DNA of 64,000 nucleotides from Hominimerdicola alba 8 (GCF_000178155.2 NZ_ADKM02000018.1:124001-188000); one strand, 5' to 3'. Shown: positions 16,267 through 26,276, numbered from the stretch's first letter. Numbers and translations: made by a program. Notes: generated by a model from the sequence alone, not told the origin.

Positions 16267-18558
16267 ATGAGATTTAAGAAATTTTTCGCCGGCATGACAG
16301 CAGCTGCTCTGGCAGCAAGCATGATGGTAGTACTGCCTGTATCGGCAGCAGATGCCGCTGATCTTAAGATGGGCGATACTCTTCTCAAGGAGGACGGCTC
16401 ACCTGTTATAGCTAAGGCTGCTTTCGCATCAGGCGACTGGGGCGCTCAGGACTGGTCTTCTTCTATAGAAGTTAAGAGAGGTACAAACACACTGCGCATA
16501 ACCCCTAAGGACAACGAAGGCAACGGTGTTGAGGTAAAGGGCAAGGGCGCTTCTGTATTCTGCATCGATATGGAGGGTATCTACGAGCAGTACCCCAATA
16601 TGAACATAAGCGTTTCAAAGGTAACTCTGGTCACCAAGAAATATAAGGATGACGGCACCCTCGATACTAAGGAGGACGGCACCCCTAAGGTAAAGAACAC
16701 CGTACTTAAGGCTCCTAACCTCGAAAAGCCCGAAAAGGACGCTGCTACTACACTCGATTATGCAAAGATCGTTACAGGCGACCCTGAGGGCAAGGGCAAC
16801 TGGAGGATCGAACTTTACAACTCCTTCGGTTCAACTAAGGAAGATGGCGTTAATCCTTTCAAGGGCATCGAGAACATGGAGTATGACTATATAGATGTAA
16901 CTTTCAGCGTATGGGACGACACCACTCTCGAAAAGAATGTTTACAGCGACTTCGTTATAGATGCTTCTGCTGAGTATTTTGACGGCTACTATGAGGCTCC
17001 CGCTTCTGAGGACTCAAAGGCAAGGGCTTACAGGAACTTCATCTATCTCTGCGGTGAGTTTGAAGATGTCAACAAGCCCTCAAAGGATCTCAACTGCTGG
17101 GATCTCTCCACCGTAACAGGCGTTACTTTCTTCATCAAGGGCAATGAAGAACTGCTGGCTAAGCGCGACTGGTCGGGCTTCGGCATCGGCTTCTCCTGCG
17201 ATTCAGCTAACTGGTATCAGGTAGAGTCCACCAACATGACTTATCAGCTGGACGATGCAGGCAACTACACCGACGCTGACGGCGACGGCTATGCTGATCT
17301 CATCAAGCCCGGTTCTCTGGTAAAGGTCAAGGACGGTCTGTATGCTATAACCGTTGTAAAGCAGCCCGGTGACTACGGCGCAAATGATACTCTGCCCGGT
17401 TTCTTCGCTGATACAGATACCAACGCAAGGATCTGGCTGAACGACTGGAACAACGACGAGAGCGGTGAGGCTGTATTCCAGCTTGACCACGTTGTACTGA
17501 ACCCCTCACCTGAGAATGTTTACTTACAGGATAAGATAAAGGTCGCTGACGGAACTCACGAAAAGCAGACCTATACCGCTCCCAAGTGGGACGACTTCAA
17601 CACTGCGGCTGAGCCTTCCGAACCTTCCGAGCCTTCCGATGACCAGCCTACCGACGGCGAAACACTGATCGGTGATGTAAACGGTGACGGCAAGATAAAC
17701 GTTACCGACGTTTCTAAGGCTGCTGCTCACGTTAAGGGCGTTAAGGCGCTGACTACTGACAAACAGAAGGAAGCTGCTGACGCTAACTTCGATACCAAGA
17801 TCAACGTTACCGATGTTTCCAAGATAGCTGCTCACGTTAAGGGCATCAAGAAGCTGGATGCTAAGCCTGCTGACGAACCTCAGGATCCCGATAACGATCC
17901 TACTTCTGCTGAGGTAGAGAACCTGCCTTACGACGCATTCCTGATGTTCACCAACTCTTCATGGGGCTGGGGCAACTGGAACGGTCACAGCACATCTGCG
18001 GCTGACAAGGGCGCTTACGGCGTTGATGCTATACTCAACGGCGACGGCGAGTACACTGTTTCCATCACCCCTGAGTCGCTGGAAACTCCCGACCCTGCTG
18101 TTGAGGCTGATGCTGAACTGGGTATACACGATGCAGGCATCTACCGCGATGAAGCAACAGGCGAGATAATCCCCAGTGAGGGCGCTACAGTATTCTGCGT
18201 TGACATCACAGGTATCTGCGACGGCACAATGACATGGGACGGCGAAGCTACCAAGAAGGGCACTCAGAAGAAGTTCACCGATGCTGACCCCACCACTGAT
18301 ATCATGGGCAAGGGCAGATACACAGGTCAGGAATTGACTGTTAAGGTAACTTCCATCAAGGCTGACGGCGTTGAGCTTGACTTTGATGAGTCCAAGTTCG
18401 TTTATGGCAACATCGAGGACAACAATAACCGCTACAGAATTGAGATCTACAACGAGTACGGCAGCACTAAGGACGATCCCGGCATCGACTTTGCTAACCT
18501 CAAGTTCAGCAAGGAACTGTCTGTTACCTTCACTATCGAGGGTCTGACAAAGGGTTAA
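16267..18558 (+). CDS. Secreted protein with two copies of an unrecognised module around an internal dockerin
   Basis: The 763-residue protein has a signal peptide ending near VSAADA. Residues ~35-225 form a first module (GDWGAQDWSS, GASVFCIDMEGIYE, WRIELYNSFGSTKEDGVNPF). Residues ~226-440 form a separate beta-rich region with many Trp and Tyr. After a Pro/Ser/Glu linker (AEPSEPSEPSDDQP) lies a type I dockerin at 469-530 (GDVNGDGKINVTD, ADANFDTKINVTD). Residues 552-763 form a second module (GWGNWNGHS, GATVFCVDITGICDG, YRIEIYNEYGSTKDDPGIDF). The same module is in the protein at 30569. Aromatic-rich beta modules on dockerin proteins are often carbohydrate-binding (inference); no catalytic domain was recognised. 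Confidence 0.9.
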   Translation: MRFKKFFAGMTAAALAASMMVVLPVSAADAADLKMGDTLLKEDGSPVIAKAAFASGDWGAQDWSSSIEVKRGTNTLRITPKDNEGNGVEVKGKGASVFCIDMEGIYEQYPNMNISVSKVTLVTKKYKDDGTLDTKEDGTPKVKNTVLKAPNLEKPEKDAATTLDYAKIVTGDPEGKGNWRIELYNSFGSTKEDGVNPFKGIENMEYDYIDVTFSVWDDTTLEKNVYSDFVIDASAEYFDGYYEAPASEDSKARAYRNFIYLCGEFEDVNKPSKDLNCWDLSTVTGVTFFIKGNEELLAKRDWSGFGIGFSCDSANWYQVESTNMTYQLDDAGNYTDADGDGYADLIKPGSLVKVKDGLYAITVVKQPGDYGANDTLPGFFADTDTNARIWLNDWNNDESGEAVFQLDHVVLNPSPENVYLQDKIKVADGTHEKQTYTAPKWDDFNTAAEPSEPSEPSDDQPTDGETLIGDVNGDGKINVTDVSKAAAHVKGVKALTTDKQKEAADANFDTKINVTDVSKIAAHVKGIKKLDAKPADEPQDPDNDPTSAEVENLPYDAFLMFTNSSWGWGNWNGHSTSAADKGAYGVDAILNGDGEYTVSITPESLETPDPAVEADAELGIHDAGIYRDEATGEIIPSEGATVFCVDITGICDGTMTWDGEATKKGTQKKFTDADPTTDIMGKGRYTGQELTVKVTSIKADGVELDFDESKFVYGNIEDNNNRYRIEIYNEYGSTKDDPGIDFANLKFSKELSVTFTIEGLTKG

Positions 18559-18591
18559 TACCTGCGATACTGCTGACACAAGCTGAATAAT

Positions 18592-18626
18592 GAAGCCTCT
18601 GCATCTTCGGGTGCGGAGGCTTTTTA
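18592..18626 (+). terminator. Terminator of the 16267 gene
   Basis: AGCCTCTGCATC pairs with GGTGCGGAGGCT around a TTCG loop, followed by TTTTTAT. Confidence 0.88.
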
Positions 18627-18631
18627 TATGC

Positions 18632-18668
18632 GAAAAACACCGCCTCAGCGCAAGCCGAAGCGGTGTTG
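18632..18668 (-). terminator. Terminator of the ABC exporter operon
   Basis: On the minus strand ACACCGCTTCGGC pairs with GCTGAGGCGGTGT and is followed by TTTTTCGC. It lies back to back with the plus-strand terminator. Confidence 0.8.
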
Positions 18669-18712
18669 TGTTATTGAGGTATTTGCCGTATGCAGGGAGT
18701 ACGGCGGAATGG

Positions 18713-20482
18713 TCATGCTGACTGTGCAGTGTACAGCTTGTAATAAGCGCCGCGCTTTTCCATCAGTTCATCGTGACTACCGCTTTCGAGAATGCCTTTC
18801 TCGTCAATATACATTATGCGGTCGCAGTTGCGTATGGTCGAGAGCCTGTGGGCAATTATGAAAGATGTCCTGCCCTTTAGCAGGCGGTTTATTCCCTGCT
18901 GTAAGAGGGCTTCTGTTTTAGCATCAATGGAGGAAGTCGCTTCGTCAAGCACCAGTATCTTCGGGTCGCTCAGCAGAGTCCTTGCAAAGCTGATAAGCTG
19001 TTTCTCGCCGCCCGACAGCTTACTGCCGCGCTCGTTGACTTCGGTATCGTAGCCCTGTTCCATCTGCCTGATAAATTCATCTGCGCAGACAGTCTTTGCC
19101 GCCGCACGTACCTCTTCATCGGTAGCGTCCAGCTTGCTGTAACGAATGTTGTCGAGTATCGTGCCGCTGAAAATGAAGCTGTCCTGAAGCATTATGCCCA
19201 TCTGACTTCTCAGCGACTTCAGCGTTACATCTGATATAGGCACGCCGTCAACAGTTATGCGCCCATGTTCGATATCGTAAAAGCGCGATATCAGCGAAAC
19301 TATGGTGGATTTGCCTGCACCTGTCGGTCCTACCAGCGCAACGCTCTCCCCTGCCTTGACATCAAAGGAGATATGTTCCAGCACGTTGATACCCTTTTCG
19401 TAGCCGAAAGTAACGTCCTCAAAGCTGACCTGACCTGTTATCTCGCCCAGTTCCTCTGCGCCCTCTTTATCGGTGATGGTCACAGGTTCGTCCAGCGTTT
19501 CAAAGATACGTTCGAGGTAAGCTATGTTGTTGATGAAGTTGTTCATTATGTTTGAGATGTTCATTATAGGCTGCCAGAAACGGCTCGCATAGCCTGTCAT
19601 AGCCGCCAGCACACCCAGCGATACCGCGCCCTGCGGCATCACCAGCAGACCTATCACGAACAGTGCCGCCCTTATCAGCGTTGAGATGTTATCGGTGGCA
19701 GGCCACACAAGGTTCGAGAACTTTACCGCCCGCATCCACGCCTTGCGGTACTTGCCGTTCAGCTGGTCGTATATCTCGGCGTTCTCTTCCTCGCGGGTGA
19801 ACACCTGCGTTATCCTTGCGCCAACGATATTCTCCTGCAAATAGGCGTTCATGTTCGAGGACTTGTTTGAAACATCCTGCCATGCGCGGCGCTGTTGTTT
19901 CTTTATGGCGAACATCACCAGCATGAATATCGGCAGACCCGACAGTGCCACCAGTGTCAGCTTAGGGCTTACCATCAGCATGAACACCAGTATGAACACC
20001 ATGTTCAGTATCTCCATGACGAAGTTTATTATGCCGTTTGAAAGCATATCCGACACCGAGTTCACGTAGTTTATGACACGTATCAGTATCTTGCCGTGAG
20101 GTCTGTCATCGTAATAGGTGAAAGGCAGTTTTTGCAGGTGTGCGAAGAGGTCTTCGCGTATATCGAAGATTATGTTCTGCCCCACGACGGTCATTATCCT
20201 GCCGCGTATGTTGCCGAGTATCGTAGCCGCCAGATTGAACCCCAGCAGACCGAAGCCCAGCAGCATCAGTTCTTTCACGTTCTTTTCGGGAATGGTCTTG
20301 TCCAGCGCCCGCTGTGTCAGCAGAGGTCCCACCAGCCCGAAAACTGCCGCCGCCATGCTAAGCACCAGCGAAAGCACCATCTTGCCCTGATACTTCTTTA
20401 TGTACACGTAGGAACGCTTAAGGTGCGTAAAGTCGAAGGGCGCTTCAAGCTGTTCGTCCTCATCGTATTTATTTCTTGCCAT
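18713..20482 (-). CDS. ABC exporter half, canonical ATP site
   Basis: This 589-residue fused permease-ATPase has six membrane segments (residues ~30-310) and a C-terminal ATPase with Walker A GPTGAGKST, signature LSGGEKQL, Walker B ILVLDEATS with the catalytic Glu, and H-loop IIAHRLST. With the upstream gene it should form a heterodimeric exporter of the BmrCD/LmrCD/TM287-288 type, which moves drugs, lipids or peptides out of the cell. The start codon overlaps the stop of the partner gene (TAATG), consistent with equal expression. Confidence 0.93.
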   Translation of the reverse strand: MARNKYDEDEQLEAPFDFTHLKRSYVYIKKYQGKMVLSLVLSMAAAVFGLVGPLLTQRALDKTIPEKNVKELMLLGFGLLGFNLAATILGNIRGRIMTVVGQNIIFDIREDLFAHLQKLPFTYYDDRPHGKILIRVINYVNSVSDMLSNGIINFVMEILNMVFILVFMLMVSPKLTLVALSGLPIFMLVMFAIKKQQRRAWQDVSNKSSNMNAYLQENIVGARITQVFTREEENAEIYDQLNGKYRKAWMRAVKFSNLVWPATDNISTLIRAALFVIGLLVMPQGAVSLGVLAAMTGYASRFWQPIMNISNIMNNFINNIAYLERIFETLDEPVTITDKEGAEELGEITGQVSFEDVTFGYEKGINVLEHISFDVKAGESVALVGPTGAGKSTIVSLISRFYDIEHGRITVDGVPISDVTLKSLRSQMGIMLQDSFIFSGTILDNIRYSKLDATDEEVRAAAKTVCADEFIRQMEQGYDTEVNERGSKLSGGEKQLISFARTLLSDPKILVLDEATSSIDAKTEALLQQGINRLLKGRTSFIIAHRLSTIRNCDRIMYIDEKGILESGSHDELMEKRGAYYKLYTAQSA

Positions 20483-22260
20483 TATGCCCCCACCCCGCTT
20501 TCAGCCTTGCAGTTTATGCCGCTTTGAAGTTCGTATATCTGTTTGTAGTAGCCTTCGCGCCTTATCAGTTCATCATGTGTGCCCATGTCGGCTATTTTGC
20601 CGTCTTGCAGAATGATTATCTTATCCGCGTTCTTTGAGGAAGATATCCTCTGGGCGATGATTATTTTAGTGCATTCAAAATCAAGACCGCCGCCAAGACT
20701 CTGCTGTATGTAATGCTCGGTTTCCATATCCACTGCCGAAGTGGTATCATCGAGTATCAGCACTTTCGGCTTGATGGCTATTGCCCTTGCCAGCGATATC
20801 CTCTGTTTCTGACCGCCCGAAAGACCCACGCCGCGCTCACCGACTATGGTATCGTACTTCATCGGCAGTTTCTCGATGAAATCGCTTGCCGCCGCCAGTT
20901 CAGCGCACCTGCGGACATACTCCTCTTCCAGTTCGCTGTCGCCGTAGGCTATGTTGGAGTCGATAGTATCCGAGTACAGCAGAACGTCCTGTGTGGCTAT
21001 GCCTATACTGCTTCTCAGCGTGTGAAGTTTGTGCATGCGCACATTCAGACCGTCAACCAGCACTTCGCCCTTGTCGCAGTCGAAAAATCTGGGTATAAGG
21101 TTTATCAGCGAAGTCTTGCCGCTTCCCGTTTCGCCCATGATGACCACAGTTTCACCCGGCTTGATGTGGAAGCTGATATTATCAAGTATCTTCTTGTCAC
21201 CGATGGAGAATGTAACATTTTTAAACTCCACCTCGCCCCTCAGCTTTTCTTCGGTGTCCTCAGCGTCCACGCGGTCAACTATGCGGGGCGCTTCATAGTA
21301 TATCTCGATGACCTTGCTTGCCGATGCCATAAAGCGGTGGAAGTCATTGACATAGTTGCCCATGTTCCTCATGGGGTTGCTGACCGCCCAGAGAAGTCCC
21401 GAAATAGCCACATACTGACCCATAGTGAGGTGCTGCTGTATCATGAAATATCCGCCGCACAGCAGCAGTATCACACTGAGCGCACCTGCCGCAACATCGA
21501 TTATCGGGTGATATTTCAGCCACACCATAGCCGCCTTTATGTTTGAAGAGCGGTATTCTTCATCGCGCATGCGGAATTTCTCTATCTCGTAGTCCTCTTT
21601 TGCGAACGCCTTTACCACGCGGTTGCCTGAGATATTTTCCTGCGCCGCAGTGTTCAGCGCCGATGAAGTTTCCCTGACCTTGCGGTAAGCAGGTCCCGCA
21701 TGGCGCGAGAACAGCCTTGTCACGAAGAAAATGACAGGAGTCATCGCCAGTATGCACAGCGCAGTGCGCCAGTCGATGGTGAAAAAGTATATCATGCTCG
21801 CCAGAAACAGCGCTATGCTCTCGACACAGCCCTTTATTACCCAAGATACCATGTGCCGCACCATGTCGAGGTCACCTGTCAGCCTTGTCATAAGGTCGCC
21901 TGTGCGGTAGCGGTCGTAGAAATCCATATCCTGATTTTCTATCTTGCGGAAAAGGTGAGTCCTTATCTTGTAGACCATGCCCTGCGATGCCTTCTCATAG
22001 TACATGTTGCAGGCATACTGCATGCAGGTACGCAGAAAAGTGAAGCCTATCATGCCTGCTATCAGCCATATCAGCAGATCACGATGATCTCGCAGATTAG
22101 CCGCCGCGTTCTCGTTCGAGATGAATGTATCTATTATCCTTGACTGGAAATAGGGTGCTGTTATGTAAAGTCCGTTGCAGGCTATCGAAAGCACCAGTGC
22201 CGCTATGTATGCCGCGCGGCTCTCTTTCATGTTAACCCACAGCCATTTCAGCTGGAACAT
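20482..22260 (-). CDS. ABC exporter half with a degenerate ATP site
   Basis: The 592-residue protein has the same six-helix permease plus ATPase plan, with Walker A GETGSGKTS and signature LSGGQKQR. Two catalytic residues differ: Walker B ends LILDDTTSAVD, with Asp in place of the catalytic Glu, and the switch histidine is Gln (IIAQRISS). This is the known hallmark of the non-hydrolysing site in heterodimeric exporters, so the pair with the downstream gene is functional rather than decayed. The start ATG 22260 has AAAGGAGGAAG upstream. Substrate unknown. Confidence 0.93.
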   Translation of the reverse strand: MFQLKWLWVNMKESRAAYIAALVLSIACNGLYITAPYFQSRIIDTFISNENAAANLRDHRDLLIWLIAGMIGFTFLRTCMQYACNMYYEKASQGMVYKIRTHLFRKIENQDMDFYDRYRTGDLMTRLTGDLDMVRHMVSWVIKGCVESIALFLASMIYFFTIDWRTALCILAMTPVIFFVTRLFSRHAGPAYRKVRETSSALNTAAQENISGNRVVKAFAKEDYEIEKFRMRDEEYRSSNIKAAMVWLKYHPIIDVAAGALSVILLLCGGYFMIQQHLTMGQYVAISGLLWAVSNPMRNMGNYVNDFHRFMASASKVIEIYYEAPRIVDRVDAEDTEEKLRGEVEFKNVTFSIGDKKILDNISFHIKPGETVVIMGETGSGKTSLINLIPRFFDCDKGEVLVDGLNVRMHKLHTLRSSIGIATQDVLLYSDTIDSNIAYGDSELEEEYVRRCAELAAASDFIEKLPMKYDTIVGERGVGLSGGQKQRISLARAIAIKPKVLILDDTTSAVDMETEHYIQQSLGGGLDFECTKIIIAQRISSSKNADKIIILQDGKIADMGTHDELIRREGYYKQIYELQSGINCKAESGVGA

Positions 22261-22681
22261 ATTCTTCCTCCTTTACGATAATACCGTTTGTATCATGTTA
22301 TTCAGCTGTCTTTCGGGCACACCGCTTATAGCGATACGACTTTTTAAATTCACAGTATAAGGTCGCAGTTCCTTTGGTATATGGGTCTTGTGACCAGATC
22401 TTGTCTGAATTTTAAGGAATATCGCTATTATCCCCCATACGGTGGGATACTCCCCTGAAATACTATCAATGCCTGTTATATACAGCGATGTGTCCGACAG
22501 CCGAGATTTGAAATCCTATTAATTATAGCACAAGTGATTATTATTTGAATAGTAAAAACTATACTTTTCTTAACAAATCCCATTATTAAAAGAATGGTAA
22601 CGTTTTCGCAAAGCAAAGAAGCATCAGTCTTTCAGCCGAGCCGCTGTCTGACTGACTTTCGGGGCGATATACGCTTTCTAT
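22261..22681. other. Intergenic region, holds a diverged repeat-A copy
   Basis: No gene was seen. Apart from the repeat at 22327-22429 there is a short inverted pair ATCCCCCATAC/GGTGGGATAC near 22430-22455 and AT-rich sequence after 22510 upstream of nothing obvious. It separates the minus-strand ABC operon start from the end of spoVG. Confidence 0.5.
22327..22429 (-). repeat. Diverged repeat-A copy
   Basis: The right end reads TCTGAATTTTAAGGAATATCGCTATTA, which is repeat A in reverse, and the left end is TATAGCGATACGAC. The arms still pair. It has several more substitutions than the copies at 5449, 41607 and 43490, which suggests an older insertion. Confidence 0.7.
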
Positions 22682-22957
22682 TTACTGCACTTTACCGCGC
22701 CTGAGCTGTTCCTCCATAAATGCGTCAAGCACCTGCGTTTCTATCTTCTCACGCGCAGATGGTGTGATAGGGTGTACGATATCGCGAAAAACGCCGTTTT
22801 CATCGCGTCTGCTGGGCATGGCAACGAACAGCCTGTGTTCGCCCTGCACTATTTTAATATCATGCACTGCGAACACATCATCAAAAGTCACGCTGACTAT
22901 CCCACGCAAACGCCCATGTTCAAGTACTTTCCTTATCTTTACGCCTGTTATCTCCAT
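22682..22957 (-). CDS. spoVG: Septation/regulatory protein SpoVG
   Basis: The 91-residue protein matches SpoVG along its length: MEITGVKIRKV, LRGIVSVTFDDVFAVHDIKI, LFVAMPSRRDENGVFRDIVHPIT. SpoVG is a small conserved nucleic-acid-binding regulator found in sporulating and non-sporulating Firmicutes. The start ATG 22957 has GAAGAGGGAAAA upstream. It is monocistronic here, divergent from murC. Confidence 0.95.
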   Translation of the reverse strand: MEITGVKIRKVLEHGRLRGIVSVTFDDVFAVHDIKIVQGEHRLFVAMPSRRDENGVFRDIVHPITPSAREKIETQVLDAFMEEQLRRGKVQ

Positions 22958-23200
22958 AAATTTTCCCTCTTCTCTGTCTGTCCGTAAAGTCGGCAGGACA
23001 AGCGGGCAGTCATACTGAGTTTACGCTGACCGCCTGCCCCGCTCACACTACGGGCGGGCAGATGATTTTTGTCTGCAAAAATATTTTTGCCGCAAAATCG
23101 AAAAAATATTCTGAAAAGGTCTTTATTTTTCTGAAAAAATGTAGTATAATAAAATAGAATAAGTATTTTGATATCAACATGAAGAGAGGAGAGCATCTCA

Positions 23201-24634
23201 ATGAGTTCTGTTCTTACAGAAGAGGTTCTTGATAAAATAAAACGTGTACATTTTATAGGTATCGGCGGTTCGGGCATGTACCCGCTGGCGCAGATATTCC
23301 ATTCAAAGGGATACGAGATAACGGGTTCTGACAACAATGAAACAGAAACGCTCGATGCTGTGCGCAAGATGGGCATAAAGGTATTCTTAGGACAGAAGGC
23401 TGAGAATATCGAGGGCGCTGAACTTATCATATACACAGCCGCTATAATGGCTGATAATCCCGAACTTATCGCCGCAAAAGCAAGCGATGCCATAGTCTGT
23501 GAGCGTGCGGAGATACTGGGTGTCATAACAGGCTGGTACTCAAATGCACTGTGCGTCTGCGGCACTCACGGCAAGACCACCACTTCCTCGATGCTGACTG
23601 AGATATTTGTCGATGCGGGCGAGGATATAAGCTGTGTCATCGGCGGTAAACTGCCGAGTATAGGCGGTTCGGGCAGAGCGGGCAAGTCCGATAGCATGGT
23701 GTGTGAAGCCTGCGAGTATCAGGATCATTTCCTGAAACTTTTCCCTGATGTGGCTATAATACTCAATGTTGATGCAGACCATCTGGAATATTTCAAGAAT
23801 ATCGAAAATATCATAAAGAGTTTTCATACATTTGCTGATATGGCGACAAAAGCTGTCATATTCAACGGCGATGATGCCAACACCCGCAAATCGCTGGAGG
23901 GCATTTCGGGCAAGGAACTTATCAGTTTCGGCTGGGACAGAAAGAATGACTATTCTGCCGAGATAATAAGCAAGCAGGGGCTTGTGACAAAGTTCAGGGT
24001 GTTCTTTAAGGGCGAACCTGCCGCCGAGATGGAGATAAATGTTCCCGGTGACCACAATGTGGTGAATGCTCTTGCCGCCATAGCCGCCGCAAGGTATTCG
24101 GGTCTTAGCTTTGAGGACGCGGCAAAAGGTCTTGCCGCTTTTCACGGCGCTATAAGACGCTTCCAGCTGATAGACAAGGTGGGCGGCATAACGATAGTCG
24201 ATGACTATGCGCATCACCCCGCTGAGATAGCTGTTACGCTCAAAGCCGCTAAGGGGCTGGACTTCAACAGAGTGTGGGCAGTTTTCCAGCCTTTCACCTA
24301 TTCGCGCACAGAGATACTGATGGACGATTTCGCACGAGCGCTGGAAATAGCTGATATCTCGGTCATCACCGATATCATGGGCAGCCGCGAAAAGAACGAA
24401 CACGGCATCTATACCGAGATGCTGGGCGCTAAAACAAAGAACGCAGTATGGTTCAACACTCCGCATCATGTGGTCGATAAGCAGACCGCTGAACAGAAGG
24501 AAAAGAATTTCGATGAATGTATCGACTATATCATAAAAAACAAACAGCAGGGCGATATCGTCATCACCTTAGGATGCGGCGATGTTTACAAACTTGCAAA
24601 GAAACTGGCAAAAAGGCTGAATTCCGCCGATTAA
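23201..24634 (+). CDS. murC: UDP-N-acetylmuramate--L-alanine ligase
   Basis: This 477-residue cytoplasmic enzyme adds L-Ala to UDP-MurNAc in peptidoglycan precursor synthesis, using ATP. Visible features are the N-terminal Rossmann motif HFIGIGGSGM, the ATP-binding CGTHGKTTTSSM, the central EACEYQDHF and LNVDADHLEYF, and the C-terminal VDDYAHHPAEI. Length is normal for the family. AGAGAGGAGAGC precedes the ATG. TATAAT at 23146-23151 is a probable -10 box. It is followed by lexA 12 bases later, an unusual neighbour. Confidence 0.97.
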   Translation: MSSVLTEEVLDKIKRVHFIGIGGSGMYPLAQIFHSKGYEITGSDNNETETLDAVRKMGIKVFLGQKAENIEGAELIIYTAAIMADNPELIAAKASDAIVCERAEILGVITGWYSNALCVCGTHGKTTTSSMLTEIFVDAGEDISCVIGGKLPSIGGSGRAGKSDSMVCEACEYQDHFLKLFPDVAIILNVDADHLEYFKNIENIIKSFHTFADMATKAVIFNGDDANTRKSLEGISGKELISFGWDRKNDYSAEIISKQGLVTKFRVFFKGEPAAEMEINVPGDHNVVNALAAIAAARYSGLSFEDAAKGLAAFHGAIRRFQLIDKVGGITIVDDYAHHPAEIAVTLKAAKGLDFNRVWAVFQPFTYSRTEILMDDFARALEIADISVITDIMGSREKNEHGIYTEMLGAKTKNAVWFNTPHHVVDKQTAEQKEKNFDECIDYIIKNKQQGDIVITLGCGDVYKLAKKLAKRLNSAD

Positions 24635-24646
24635 GGAGGGATACCA

Positions 24647-25231
24647 ATGAAAGTCACCGAGAACGAGCGCAAGGTCTTTGAATTTATCAAATCGAGGGTC
24701 GAAGAGGGTTATCCTCCGACGGTGCGCGAGGTGTGCAACTATTTCGGGTTCAAATCCACATCGACCGCACACAGGTACATCAAAAGCCTGACTGACAAGG
24801 GCTTTCTTGAAAAGGGCGATAACCAGAACCGCGCCATCAGGCTGGTGGGCGGCAGCGGCATGCTTATACCGCTGGTAGGCACTGTTACAGCAGGCACACC
24901 CATAACCGCTATCGAGTATGTCAGCGAATATATCAGCTTTCAGCCTGCAAGGAATTACAGTTCTCCCCTGTTCGCGCTTAAAGTCAGGGGCGAGTCGATG
25001 ATAAATGCGGCTATACTTGACGGAGATTTGGTAGTTGTCGAACAGACACCCGTTGCATCAAACGGCGAGATAGTCGTGGCTATGGTAGACGGTCAGGACG
25101 CTACGGTGAAGACTTTTTACAAAGAGGACGGACATTTCAGGCTGCAGCCCGAAAATGACCACATGGAACCCATAATCGTTGACAGCGTGGATATCCTCGG
25201 AAAAGTCGTTGGCGTTATCAGATATATCTGA
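24647..25231 (+). CDS. lexA: SOS repressor LexA
   Basis: The 194-residue protein has the N-terminal winged helix (TVREVCNYFGFKSTSTAHRYI), the self-cleavage site TAG in GTVTAGTPI near residue 85, the catalytic Ser in VRGESMINA and the catalytic Lys in DATVKTFY. It represses DNA damage genes until RecA-assisted autocleavage. The start follows AAGGAGGGATACC. It lies 12 bases after murC, so the two are probably transcribed together. Confidence 0.97.
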   Translation: MKVTENERKVFEFIKSRVEEGYPPTVREVCNYFGFKSTSTAHRYIKSLTDKGFLEKGDNQNRAIRLVGGSGMLIPLVGTVTAGTPITAIEYVSEYISFQPARNYSSPLFALKVRGESMINAAILDGDLVVVEQTPVASNGEIVVAMVDGQDATVKTFYKEDGHFRLQPENDHMEPIIVDSVDILGKVVGVIRYI

Positions 25232-25265
25232 CCCTGCTGCAAAGGAAAGGTAAGGTAGTATATAA

Positions 25266-26051
25266 ATGAATATAAAATGCAGATTTTGCGGCGCAAGCGT
25301 TGAGAGCACAGCAAAAATTTGCCCCGGCTGCGGCAAAGTCATGCCCGCTTACAGAGGTTCTGAACTGAAAAATCAGAGCAGTTTCACAAATGCAAACAAT
25401 AATGACGGTCTGACAGGCAGCCGTATACGCACACAGACTCCTTATGCCGCCAACCGTTCGGGCAGACAGATGGACAAACTCGACCCGAATTACGGCACAG
25501 CAAAGGCAAGGCGGGAACATCTGCCAGAAAACTACGACCCCAGAAAAGACAGAAACAAGCAGCCGTTCCAGACAGTTGCAGGCAGCGGCAAGCAGAAAAA
25601 CCGCAGTCTGGTAGGTCACGGACTCGCATCTGTTATAAAGTTCGTCATCATCATAGCGATAGGTCTGGTGCTTTACGCGGTGGGCAGAGTTTTCATAACT
25701 TCACACTCAAACTACGATTTCAAGCTGGATAAAGACATCAAGCTGGAAAGCAAGAGTTACAGTGAGGCTTTCGACAACTATTTCGAGAAGACCAAATGGT
25801 GGTTCGACTTCAGCACCAACAAGGTCACTTTCACAGGCACTACCGCTGACGGTGAAGAGTATGAGATGGTCTTCGGCAGAGCGCCTGACGGTCAGACAGC
25901 TGTCACCAAACTTTACATAGACGGCGAAAAGATAATGAACGAAGATAACAATATCATGAACAATTATATACTCGGCACTTTCATGGCAGAAGGCGAGATA
26001 AAACACGCATCTGCACTGGGCAAGGGCGCTGAGAATGTCAATGACCAGTAA
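25266..26051 (+). CDS. Zinc-ribbon membrane protein of unknown function
   Basis: The 261-residue protein begins with a classic zinc ribbon, CRFCGASVESTAKICPGCG (residues 5-23), followed by a disordered basic region, one membrane segment (SVIKFVIIIAIGLVLYAVGRVF, about 120-142) and an outward domain of ~115 residues rich in Asp, Phe and Trp (KTKWWFDFSTNKVTFTG). This layout, ribbon inside and a beta domain outside, recurs in Clostridia, but I know no function. AAGGAAAGGTAAGG precedes the ATG. It ends the murC-lexA unit. Confidence 0.85.
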   Translation: MNIKCRFCGASVESTAKICPGCGKVMPAYRGSELKNQSSFTNANNNDGLTGSRIRTQTPYAANRSGRQMDKLDPNYGTAKARREHLPENYDPRKDRNKQPFQTVAGSGKQKNRSLVGHGLASVIKFVIIIAIGLVLYAVGRVFITSHSNYDFKLDKDIKLESKSYSEAFDNYFEKTKWWFDFSTNKVTFTGTTADGEEYEMVFGRAPDGQTAVTKLYIDGEKIMNEDNNIMNNYILGTFMAEGEIKHASALGKGAENVNDQ

Positions 26052-26064
26052 ATCTATAAGAATG

Positions 26065-26096
26065 AGCCGCAGCATTGGACGCTGCGGCTTTTTTAT
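26065..26096 (+). terminator. Terminator of the murC-lexA unit
   Basis: Perfect stem AGCCGCAGC (26065-26073) / GCTGCGGCT (26081-26089) followed by TTTTTTAT. Confidence 0.92.
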
Positions 26097-26206
26097 TTCT
26101 CTGCGGGCATCTGTCGGGCAGCCGTTTTTTCAACATCGATGACCGCAAAAAGTTGAAAACTTCGCCCCGCAGCGGCAGCTTTTTGACTTATATCGCCCTA
26201 AAGGGC

Positions 26207-26235
26207 TTGAAATCGGGAGAAAAATATGCTATAAT
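26207..26235 (+). promoter_or_regulatory. Promoter of cbiB
   Basis: TTGAAA (26207-26212), 17 bases, TATAAT (26230-26235). The leader is too short (about 35 bases) to hold a cobalamin riboswitch. Confidence 0.8.
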
Positions 26236-26276
26236 AATGTGTAAAGCTATTTTTGTACTAACAGGAGAACAAGCCT

